Source: Verrucomicrobiota bacterium
Lineage (GTDB): Bacteria; Verrucomicrobiota; Verrucomicrobiia; Limisphaerales; JAEYXS01
DNA length: 6,428 bases
Assembly (NCBI GenBank): GCA_021156225.1
Contig: JAJNBN010000264.1
Coordinates: 1-6,428 of the forward strand
Reading direction: 5' to 3'
Positions 1 to 5,417 of this stretch are shown in pieces; position 1 is the stretch's first letter; each line of letters begins with the position of its first letter. The translations under genes were made by a program, and so were the position numbers. The notes below the pieces were generated by a model. It did not search any database, was not told where the DNA came from, and saw only the letters and a list, made by a program, of their open reading frames with translations.

Positions 1-1
1 T

Positions 2-118
2 GAGCCGGAAACCGGTCTGTGCACGCGAGGGCCTTGTGAAGGAGCTTCGCTGAAAGCACTGCTCATCGCAGTGCGTGAGGGCAAGGTCTATCTGCTCGTC
101 ACTGATGAGACGGCCTGA
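2..118 (+). CDS. 3' end of an unrecognised protein (N-terminus outside window)
   Basis: The frame is open from the first bases of the window to a TGA at 116-118 and gives 38 residues, ending in GKVYLLVTDETA. Frame 1 opens on TGA and frame 3 hits a stop at about base 50, so this is the only plus-strand frame open to that point. The stop lies one base from the stop of the facing trm112-like gene, the usual picture for two convergent genes. The tail contains two Cys (CTRGPC) and a hydrophobic strand-like stretch (ALLIAVREGKVYLLV). I do not recognise the family and assign no function. It could be a chance open frame, because it is short and no start is visible. Confidence 0.5.
   Translation, partial: EPETGLCTRGPCEGASLKALLIAVREGKVYLLVTDETA
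56..74 (-). terminator. Candidate weak terminator hairpin for the minus-strand operon
   Basis: GCACTGC (56-62) pairs perfectly with GCAGTGC (68-74) around a 5-base loop. Read on the minus strand, the hairpin lies about 45 bases past the trm112-like stop and is followed by TTTC, a very short U tract. It sits inside the coding end of the facing gene. Position and stem suit an operon end, but the poor U tract keeps confidence low. Confidence 0.3.
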
Positions 119-119
119 A

Positions 120-371
120 TCAGGCGGCGAGGAGAATGCCTTCCTCGATCAGCAGGATGGGCAGCTTGTTCACGATGGGATAGATGACCTTCCGGTCTTC
201 ACGGATCAGCGCGCCATCCAGCGGCTCTTTTAAAGCGTGACCGGTCCGGTTCTTCAAACTGCCCGCGGCAATCTGTTTGTTCAACGTTTGCACGAGGGAG
301 CCATCCGCCAGTTGCAGCGGTTGATGCGATTCCGGGCAGCAGAGGAGGGAGAGCAATTTGGCGTCGATCAT
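120..371 (-). CDS. Trm112-like / YcaR-type (UPF0434) small protein
   Basis: This 83-residue protein has the two hallmarks of the bacterial Trm112/YcaR family: an N-terminal LLSLLCCPESHQPL box (residues 6-19) and a C-terminal VIYPIVNKLPILLIEEG box (about 62-78), corresponding to the family's 'YPI.dgIPvLL.eEA' ending. Between them is a longer linker than in the roughly 60-residue enteric YcaR. Cys11 and Cys12 are the only cysteines, so the four-Cys zinc site of classical Trm112 is absent. Eukaryotic and archaeal Trm112 activate methyltransferases; the bacterial role is poorly defined and none is claimed here. The ATG start overlaps the larC stop (ATGA, 371-368), so translation is probably coupled and the gene is the last of the operon. 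No Shine-Dalgarno sequence precedes it. Confidence 0.85.
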   Translation of the reverse strand: MIDAKLLSLLCCPESHQPLQLADGSLVQTLNKQIAAGSLKNRTGHALKEPLDGALIREDRKVIYPIVNKLPILLIEEGILLAA

Positions 372-1681
372 AGAATTTCACTGAGGGCGGCGGCTTGGGC
401 GGCGGCGATGACTTCTTTCACGGGGACATCAGCAGCGTAGGCGAGCCGTTTGCAGGTCTCGTATTCGGGCGCGCGCTGGATGGGTTTGCCATCGAGACGG
501 CCGACTTTGATCTCAACGGGACCGTAAGGGGTCGTCACCACGATGATCTCGCGACGCAGCTTGCGGCGTTCGACGTGGCTGCGGCGCACACCGAAGGCAC
601 TCGTCTCGCACAGCATCAGCCGGGTAAATTTGTCCGCCTCAGCCTGGGTGCAAAGAACACTCAGCAGAACACCGGGCCGGTTCTTTTTCATCTGGATGGG
701 CGTGTGAAACACATCCAGGGCCCCGGCGGCCAAGGCTTTTTCCACGAAATTACCCAACACTTCAGCGGGGATGTCGTCCAGATTGGTTTCCAGAACGGTG
801 ATGGTGTCCGTTTCCCAATCATGCGCCGAACGCGCATCCGCGACACCACCTAAGACGGCGCGCAGGACATTGGGACGGGTTTTATTATCGCGGGTGCCGA
901 GGCCGTAACCGATGCGCGTGGCCACCAGATTCTGCATGGGTGCGAATTCCTCTACGAATTCTGCGAGCAAGGCGGCACCGGTTGGTGTGACGAGTTCGTG
1001 CGGTTCCTCGCATTGGGTGAGGGAAATGCTGCGGGCACCGAGGATCTCCAGAGTGGCCGTGGTGGGAACGGGGAAGCGACCATGGGCGCAATTGACCCAG
1101 CCGGTGCCTTCGACAACGGGAGCGGCGAGCACGCGCGGTTTGCCGAGCATTTCCAACGCGATGCAAGCACCGACGATATCCACGATGCTATCCACCGCGC
1201 CCACTTCATGGAAATGCACTTCTTCCGGCTTCATGCCGTGAACTTTGCCTTCCGCCACCGCGACGCGATGGAACACCGCGATGGCGCGGCGCTTTACCCA
1301 ATCGGACAGCCCGCTTTGATTGATCAGTTGCTTGATCTGGGCGTAATTGCGGTTCGGGGAGTGAGCGTGAGTGTGTTCCGGACCGTGACCGTGGCTGTGG
1401 GAATGACTGTGATCGTGACCATGAGAGTGCGAATGGTCGTGCTCATGGGCATGGGAATGATCGTGTGCGGTGTCGCACTCCTCATCCGCCAGATGAACAT
1501 CGAATTTCACTCCTTCGATATTCGACTTTTGCCGGCGGGCCGTGGTGATGTGGTAGCCGGAAACACCGAGCTTCGTGATCTCCTGTTTCAGCGTGTTGAG
1601 GTCCACGCCGAGATCGACCATCGCACCCAGAAACATGTCACCGCTGATGCCGCTGAAAATATCGAGATAAAGCGTTTTCAT
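368..1681 (-). CDS. larC: LarC, nickel insertion enzyme for the nickel-pincer nucleotide cofactor (DUF111)
   Basis: This 437-residue protein is a full-length LarC. The family uses CTP to insert nickel into pyridinium-3,5-bisthiocarboxylate mononucleotide, the last step in making the NPN cofactor of lactate racemase-like enzymes. Recognisable parts are the start LYLDIFSGISGDMFLGA (4-20), HFHEVGAVDSIVDIVG (156-171), the segment around GTGWVNCAHGRFPVP (192-206), ELVTPTGAALL (229-239), LETNLDDIPAEVLG (297-310) and a C-terminal domain with MKKNRPGVLLSVLC (331-344). Residues 73-107 form an alternating His-X tract with 17 His. In Lactobacillus plantarum the two halves are joined by a programmed frameshift; here they form one uninterrupted frame. 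The ATG start lies 21 bases after larB, with no Shine-Dalgarno sequence. Its stop overlaps the next gene. A LarE-type sulfur transferase would act between LarB and LarC but is not visible here. Confidence 0.95.
   Translation of the reverse strand: MKTLYLDIFSGISGDMFLGAMVDLGVDLNTLKQEITKLGVSGYHITTARRQKSNIEGVKFDVHLADEECDTAHDHSHAHEHDHSHSHGHDHSHSHSHGHGPEHTHAHSPNRNYAQIKQLINQSGLSDWVKRRAIAVFHRVAVAEGKVHGMKPEEVHFHEVGAVDSIVDIVGACIALEMLGKPRVLAAPVVEGTGWVNCAHGRFPVPTTATLEILGARSISLTQCEEPHELVTPTGAALLAEFVEEFAPMQNLVATRIGYGLGTRDNKTRPNVLRAVLGGVADARSAHDWETDTITVLETNLDDIPAEVLGNFVEKALAAGALDVFHTPIQMKKNRPGVLLSVLCTQAEADKFTRLMLCETSAFGVRRSHVERRKLRREIIVVTTPYGPVEIKVGRLDGKPIQRAPEYETCKRLAYAADVPVKEVIAAAQAAALSEIL
1361..1465 (-). 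repeat. Alternating-His (HX)n tract within LarC
   Basis: This stretch encodes LarC residues 73-107, with His at almost every second position: 17 His in 35 residues, interspersed with Asp, Ser, Gly, Ala and Glu. The DNA is an imperfect run of CAC/CAT-rich six-base units, so it can expand or contract by replication slippage in steps that keep the frame. A metal-binding or nickel-storage role is inferred from composition and from the enzyme's nickel chemistry. Confidence 0.85.
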
Positions 1682-1702
1682 TTACACTGCCAAACCGAGC
1701 GC

Positions 1703-2476
1703 TTAGCCGGCGGCCAAGGAATTGATCTGGCTGGCAGCATAGCCCGCACCGAAGCCATTGTCGATATTCACCACGGTCACGCCGCTGCCACAACTGGTGA
1801 GCATGCCGAGCAGGGCGGCGAGTCCGCCGAAGTTCGCACCATAGCCGATGCTGGTGGGCACAGCGATGACGGGGCGGGATACCAGACCTGCTACCACACT
1901 GGGCAGGGCCCCCTCCATGCCCGCAACCACGACGAGCACGTTGGCCTTACGCAAATCATCCACGCGATTCAACAGACGGTGCAGACCGGCCACACCGACA
2001 TCATAGATACGTTGTATGTTATTGCCCATCGCTTCGGCGGTCACGGCAGCTTCCTCGGCCACGGCCAGGTCACTGGTGCCCGCAGAGACGATGGCCACGA
2101 TGCCCGGACGTTTGGGAAGAGGCTTTTTCTCGATGAATACACAACGGGCAGTCTCGTGATGGGTGGCCGCTTTGAATTTGCGTTTAACCAGCTTGGCCTG
2201 CGCCTCATTCACGCGGGTGATCAGCACGCGATGGTTGCGCGTCAGCACGGTTTTAGCGATGGCAGCCACTTGAGCGGGAGTCTTGCCACTGCCGAAGATG
2301 ACTTCGGGAAAGCCGTTGCGCAGATCGCGGTGCGTATCCACTTGCGCGAAGCCGAGGTCTACCAAGGGTGCGCCTTGGAAAGCGCGGAGGACTTCGGCCT
2401 GGCTCACTTCGCCAGCGCGAAAACGTTCCAATAATTTGGCGGCTTCGGAGGTGGTCACGGTGTTGAAAAGTATCAA
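1703..2476 (-). CDS. larB: LarB, pyridinium-3,5-biscarboxylic acid mononucleotide synthase (PurE-like)
   Basis: This protein, 257 residues from the first start, matches LarB, which carboxylates the pyridinium ring of nicotinic acid adenine dinucleotide and releases AMP, the first step of NPN cofactor synthesis. The N-terminal part has the family block RNGFPEVIFGSGKTPAQ (53-69). The C-terminal PurE-like domain has VSAGTSDLAVAEEA (130-143), YDVGVAGLHRL (158-168), VAGMEGALPSVVAGL (184-198) and TSCGSGVTVVNIDNGFGAGY (227-246). Cys229 aligns with the family's catalytic cysteine. The start is uncertain. TTG at 2476-2474 overlaps the upstream TGA stop and would couple translation. GTG at 2458-2456 gives MTTSEAAKLLERF, closer to the usual LarB N-terminus. 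Neither has a Shine-Dalgarno sequence. LarC follows after 21 bases. Confidence 0.93.
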   Translation of the reverse strand: MILFNTVTTSEAAKLLERFRAGEVSQAEVLRAFQGAPLVDLGFAQVDTHRDLRNGFPEVIFGSGKTPAQVAAIAKTVLTRNHRVLITRVNEAQAKLVKRKFKAATHHETARCVFIEKKPLPKRPGIVAIVSAGTSDLAVAEEAAVTAEAMGNNIQRIYDVGVAGLHRLLNRVDDLRKANVLVVVAGMEGALPSVVAGLVSRPVIAVPTSIGYGANFGGLAALLGMLTSCGSGVTVVNIDNGFGAGYAASQINSLAAG

Positions 2477-3495
2477 TGAGTGGCAGCAGGCGGAGTGATT
2501 ACCTGAGTGTCATCCGATGGCTTCGTATCGCCCGTGCCATCCAATGATTGCTTGGAGGTTTCCACCTTGATGTAGTGCAGGATCACTGGAGCGAGGATCA
2601 TGCCGGGAATGCCCATCAGACGTTCCCCGAGGATGAGCGCGAGCAGGGTCAGCCACATGGGATTCTTGATGCGGTCACCGATGATCTTGCTGTTCAGGAA
2701 ATACTCGAACTTATGGATGGTGATCAGGAATCCTAGGGCGATGGCCGCCATCTCGGGTTTGACGGTGAAAGCGACACCGGTGATCAACGTGTTGCTGATG
2801 AGATTGCCGATGATGGGCAGCAATCCGCAAAGGAACGTGGTGATCGTCAGCAAAGCGGCATGTGGCACGCCGGCGGCGTAAAGGAAAATCGCCGTCATCA
2901 CCGTGTTGATGGAGGAGATGAGGAGCTGTGCGCCCATGACGCGGGCGAAGCTCTCAAAGAAAGTACGGAAACGTTTACGAATCTCAGTCGCGGTCTGGGC
3001 CCAGAGATTGTTACGGGCAGCTTGGGATTGAGAGTCAAAATCCAGCCGGGAGTTCAGAAAAAGACTGACGGCCACGACGATACCCATGATCAGATACACG
3101 ACCTGAAAGGTTATGGCGCGGGCGAAGCCGCCCAAACGGGCTGATTGCTCCTTGGCCTCCCGGATCAGTTCCGCCTTCAAGCTCTCGTAGTCGCTGAAGG
3201 GGAGCTCAATGCCTTGCTTGTCGGCATAATCCACGATGGCGGGGACTGTGTTATCCGCGATGATCGGAAAAGTATCGTAGGCCTGCTTGGTAAAAAAAAT
3301 CAGGCCGATCGCGGCAGTAGTCGCCACCAAAGTGAAGAGGATGACGCCCAAGGACTTGCTTTGACCGAATGAAAGCACGCGCATGGACAGGTAGCTGAAC
3401 AAAATGGTCAGCAGCAACGTAGCCATGCTCAGCCACCCCACCAGGAGGAGCAGCACAAACATAAAGGCGTACGAGATGCGAATTTGCTTCGTCAT
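2473..3495 (-). CDS. AI-2E transporter / PerM-family (UPF0118) inner-membrane protein
   Basis: This 340-residue polytopic membrane protein has the AI-2E/PerM layout. Two N-terminal helices (about 9-36 and 47-68) are followed by a soluble segment (about 70-126), another helix (128-147), a linker, and a C-terminal bundle (about 185-208, 212-243, 248-262, 281-309). Diagnostic stretches are LLPIIGNLISNTLI (225-238), FLNSKIIGDRIKNPMWLTLL (266-285) and GERLMGIPGMILAPVI (290-305), matching the family's conserved C-terminal region. Length is typical. A hydrophilic tail rich in Ser, Thr and Asp follows from residue 311. Substrates vary across the family (signalling molecules, sodium/proton exchange in some members), so none is assigned. 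It is the first gene of the minus operon and overlaps larB, which hints at a link to nickel-pincer cofactor use or only to shared expression. The ATG is preceded by AACAGCAAC, with no Shine-Dalgarno sequence. Confidence 0.9.
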   Translation of the reverse strand: MTKQIRISYAFMFVLLLLVGWLSMATLLLTILFSYLSMRVLSFGQSKSLGVILFTLVATTAAIGLIFFTKQAYDTFPIIADNTVPAIVDYADKQGIELPFSDYESLKAELIREAKEQSARLGGFARAITFQVVYLIMGIVVAVSLFLNSRLDFDSQSQAARNNLWAQTATEIRKRFRTFFESFARVMGAQLLISSINTVMTAIFLYAAGVPHAALLTITTFLCGLLPIIGNLISNTLITGVAFTVKPEMAAIALGFLITIHKFEYFLNSKIIGDRIKNPMWLTLLALILGERLMGIPGMILAPVILHYIKVETSKQSLDGTGDTKPSDDTQVITPPAATH

Positions 3496-3505
3496 GTTGC
3501 TGTTT

Positions 3506-3533
3506 TAGATAGCACGTTCTGGCAGGGTTGAAA
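3506..3533 (-). promoter_or_regulatory. Candidate promoter of the perM-like/larB/larC/trm112-like operon
   Basis: On the minus strand TATCTA (3511-3506) is preceded by TGC, giving an extended -10 (TGnTATCTA). TTTCAA (3533-3528) lies 16 bases upstream as a poor -35. Transcription would start near 3499, leaving a leader of only about 5 bases before the ATG at 3495. The -10 is reasonable and the -35 weak. Confidence 0.35.
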
Positions 3534-3554
3534 GGGCAAAGCGGCATTTTGCCC
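3534..3554. repeat. Inverted repeat GGGCAAA-N7-TTTGCCC in the divergent control region
   Basis: A perfect 7-base inverted repeat with a 7-base spacer abuts the candidate -35 of the minus-strand promoter. No T tract follows on either strand, so it is a poor terminator. An operator for the minus operon is a possible reading, inferred only from position. Confidence 0.4.
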
Positions 3555-3593
3555 GGTTTCCGCCGCAGGATTGAACCAGACAGCTTGAAAAGA

Positions 3594-3610
3594 TGTCCTT
3601 TTGAAGGACA
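3594..3610. repeat. Inverted repeat TGTCCTT-TTG-AAGGACA upstream of grpE
   Basis: Perfect 7-base arms flank a 3-base centre, the size and shape of a dimeric-repressor operator. It lies 65 bases upstream of the grpE start and does not match the CIRCE heat-shock operator. Regulatory function is inferred. Confidence 0.4.
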
Positions 3611-3664
3611 GTTCAGGGATTGCCCCCGCCGGGGGTGTTGTGTATTGTGTCGGGCCTTTTGAAG
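3597..3664 (+). repeat. Direct repeat CCTTTTGAAG, two copies
   Basis: The same 10 bases occur at 3597-3606 (the centre of the inverted repeat) and at 3655-3664, immediately before the TATAAA near the grpE start. The copies are 58 bases apart. The second copy may be a half-site of whatever binds the first, or a coincidence. Confidence 0.35.
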
Positions 3665-3670
3665 TATAAA
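3620..3670 (+). promoter_or_regulatory. Candidate promoter(s) of grpE-dnaJ-rsmE
   Basis: Two alternatives are visible. TTGCCC (3620-3625) and TATTGT (3643-3648) with a 17-base spacer would start transcription near 3655. Alternatively TATAAA (3665-3670) ends 5 bases before the grpE ATG and would give a leaderless mRNA, but it lacks a well-spaced -35. Neither is strong. No CIRCE element or complete heat-shock sigma promoter is seen. Confidence 0.35.
3623..3635. repeat. GC-only inverted repeat CCCCC-GCC-GGGGG
   Basis: Five C and five G flank a 3-base centre, 41 bases before the grpE ATG. It overlaps a candidate -35 (TTGCCC, 3620-3625), so it could influence promoter opening or form a tight hairpin. 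No T tract follows, so it is not a conventional terminator. Confidence 0.35.
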
Positions 3671-3675
3671 GAACG

Positions 3676-4236
3676 ATGAGCACTCAGGAGTCAGATGAAA
3701 AGAAACCGGTCAATGGACCGGTGAACGAAGAAGCAGGCGATGCCAAGGCCGGGCCGGCCTTGTCGCCAGAGCAATTGACGCAACTGCTGGACAAGGCCGC
3801 AAAGGCGGATGAATTGCGGGACCAGTTGCTCCGTACCGTCGCGGACATGGATAACCTGCGCAAGCGCGCCGCAAGGGAAAAGCAGGACGCCATCCGCTAT
3901 GCCAACGAATCCGTGCTGGAGAAGCTGGTGCCGGTATTGGACAACTTTGAAGCGGCCGTGCTCGCTACCGCTTCCGCCGAAGGCGGTTCCGTAGATGCCC
4001 TGAAGCAAGGGGTCACGATGATTCTCAGCCAGTTCAAGAACGTGATGGCGGAGGCCGGTCTCGAAGAGATCAACGCGCAAGACAAGCCCTTCGACCCGAA
4101 CCTGCACGAGGCGGTTTCCCAGCAGGTCAGCAAGGATGTGCCCGAGGGACAAGTGATCCAGCAATTGCGCAAGGGTTATAAACTCAAGGACCGGCTCTTG
4201 CGCCCGGCGACGGTAGTGGTGTCGAAGAAGGCTTAA
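3676..4236 (+). CDS. grpE: GrpE, nucleotide exchange factor for DnaK
   Basis: GrpE is the cytoplasmic dimer that releases ADP from DnaK in the Hsp70 cycle. The 186-residue product has a charged, low-complexity N-terminus (1-30), then a long helical segment with the family core LRDQLLRTVADMDNLRKRAA (47-66) and VLEKLVPVLDNFEAAV (80-95). The C-terminal beta domain has the signature region from FDPNLHEAV (139-147) to VIQQLRKGYKLKDRLLRPA (160-178). Length is normal. The ATG follows TATAAAGAACG, with no Shine-Dalgarno sequence. It is the first gene of a short operon, with dnaJ starting 9 bases after its stop. DnaK and HrcA, often neighbours, are not in the window. Confidence 0.96.
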   Translation: MSTQESDEKKPVNGPVNEEAGDAKAGPALSPEQLTQLLDKAAKADELRDQLLRTVADMDNLRKRAAREKQDAIRYANESVLEKLVPVLDNFEAAVLATASAEGGSVDALKQGVTMILSQFKNVMAEAGLEEINAQDKPFDPNLHEAVSQQVSKDVPEGQVIQQLRKGYKLKDRLLRPATVVVSKKA

Positions 4237-4240
4237 GCCT
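4229..4240. repeat. Perfect palindrome AGGCTTAAGCCT over the grpE stop codon
   Basis: This 12-base perfect palindrome contains the grpE TAA stop (4234-4236) and ends 5 bases before the dnaJ ATG, where a ribosome-binding site would be expected. Having no loop, it would form a poor hairpin in one RNA. It may be chance. Confidence 0.4.
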
Positions 4241-4245
4241 GACCT

Positions 4246-5400
4246 ATGGCTAAACGCGATTATTACGAAGTCCTCGGAGTGGAACGGGGGGCGAGCGCTG
4301 ATGACATCAAGAAGGCGTATCGCAAGATGGCGGTCAAATTTCACCCGGACAAGAACCCGGGTGACAAGGGGGCCGAGGAAAAATTCAAAGAGGTAGGCGA
4401 AGCCTACGAGGCGCTAAGCGATCCGCAAAAGCGCGCCGCCTATGACCAGTATGGTCATGCGGCCTTTGATGCGCGATCACGCGCCGGTGCAGGGGCACGC
4501 GGCGGCGGCGGCTTCCACGATCCATTCGACATCTTCCGGGAAGCCTTCGGCGGTGGCGGAGGTGGTGGCGGCAGCATCTTTGAAGAGATCTTCGGCGGCG
4601 GTGGACGCAGCGACCCCACGGGGCCGAAGCGCGGGTCTGACCTGCGCTATGATCTGGAGATCACGTTCGAAGAAGCAGTGCTGGGCGCGGAGAGGGAAAT
4701 CGCCGTTACCAAGCTCGAAACGTGCGAAGGATGCAGCGGCAGCGGAGCTGAGGATGGCTCCAAGATGCGCCAGTGCCAGACGTGCGGTGGCCGCGGCCAA
4801 GTGGTGAGTTCACGGGGAATTTTCAGCATCGCGCAAACGTGCCCGCGTTGTGACGGGGCGGGACGAGTCGTCGAGAAGCCCTGCCGCAAATGCGAAGGTG
4901 CTGGTCGGCGGGAGAAGGCTTCGAAGATCAAGCTGCGCATCCCTCCGGGTGTGGATACGGGCGTGCGTCTGCGCCGGGCGGGTGAGGGTGAGGGCGGTAT
5001 GCGGGGCGGCACCTCCGGAGACTTGCATGTGGTTCTGCACGTGCGGCCGCATGATGTCTTCCAGCGGGATGGTGACGATCTTATCTGCGAGGTGCCGATC
5101 AGCTTCGTGCAGGCGGCCTTAGGCGCTGAACTCGAAGTGCCGACGATGACGGGCAAAGCCAGCATCCGCGTGCCGATCGGGACGCAAAGCGGCACGATGT
5201 TCCGCTTGAAGGGCCGGGGCGTGAAGAACCTGCAAGGGTATGGCACGGGCGATCTGCTCGTTCGCGTGTCGGTAGAAGTGCCTACGCATCTGAACTCAGC
5301 CCAACGGGCGAAGCTGGAGGAGTTTGCGCTGCTGTGCGACGATAACGTGAATCCGAAGAGCAAAAGCTTCTTCGAGCGCGCCAAGAATTTCTTCCGGTAA
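4246..5400 (+). CDS. dnaJ: DnaJ, Hsp40 co-chaperone of DnaK (type I)
   Basis: DnaJ delivers unfolded proteins to DnaK and stimulates its ATPase in the cytoplasm. All type I domains are present in the 384 residues. The J domain (about 4-70) has the essential HPD at 33-35. The Gly/Phe-rich region (about 79-120) has two GGGG-type runs and repeated DIF/IFEEIF motifs. The zinc-binding domain has four CxxCxGxG motifs at 160-167, 177-184, 199-206 and 213-220. The substrate-binding C-terminal domains (about 225-350) include GDLHVVLHVRPHDVFQRDGDDL and LKGRGVKNLQGYGTGDL. No key residue is missing. The ATG is 9 bases after grpE and lacks a Shine-Dalgarno sequence; translation is probably coupled to grpE. 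rsmE follows after 17 bases. Confidence 0.97.
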   Translation: MAKRDYYEVLGVERGASADDIKKAYRKMAVKFHPDKNPGDKGAEEKFKEVGEAYEALSDPQKRAAYDQYGHAAFDARSRAGAGARGGGGFHDPFDIFREAFGGGGGGGGSIFEEIFGGGGRSDPTGPKRGSDLRYDLEITFEEAVLGAEREIAVTKLETCEGCSGSGAEDGSKMRQCQTCGGRGQVVSSRGIFSIAQTCPRCDGAGRVVEKPCRKCEGAGRREKASKIKLRIPPGVDTGVRLRRAGEGEGGMRGGTSGDLHVVLHVRPHDVFQRDGDDLICEVPISFVQAALGAELEVPTMTGKASIRVPIGTQSGTMFRLKGRGVKNLQGYGTGDLLVRVSVEVPTHLNSAQRAKLEEFALLCDDNVNPKSKSFFERAKNFFR

Positions 5401-5417
5401 CCTACTTAACCCTGATC

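Noticed and set aside
800..900. Possible programmed frameshift between the two halves of LarC, as in Lactobacillus plantarum
   Set aside because: The gene is a single uninterrupted frame through the junction between the halves, so no frameshift is needed.
1361..1465. Repeat-like DNA that might suggest a CRISPR or tandem array
   Set aside because: It is the imperfect coding sequence of the LarC His tract, without regular repeats and spacers.
998..2434. A 478-codon open frame on the plus strand, antisense to both larC and larB
   Set aside because: It is codon-aligned with both real genes, which happen to be in the same register, so it is broken only where they use TTA, CTA or TCA, which are rare here. 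Its His- and Arg-rich product resembles no family.
3584..3590. CTTGAAA, identical to the sigma-32 heat-shock -35 sequence, upstream of grpE
   Set aside because: No CCCCAT-like -10 follows at 13-16 bases, so a heat-shock promoter is not supported.
3492..3683. A 63-codon minus-strand frame in the divergent intergenic region
   Set aside because: It starts inside grpE, would cover both promoters and has no recognisable protein features.
3677..3694. GAGCACTC...GAGT resemblance to CIRCE at the grpE start
   Set aside because: It lacks the 9-base arms and 9-base spacer of TTAGCACTC-N9-GAGTGCTAA.
3691..4344. A 217-codon minus-strand frame over grpE
   Set aside because: It is an antisense shadow of grpE and the start of dnaJ; the real genes have unmistakable motifs.
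4647..5384. A 245-codon minus-strand frame over dnaJ
   Set aside because: It is an antisense shadow of a complete dnaJ, and its product is low-complexity and rich in Ser, Arg and Pro.
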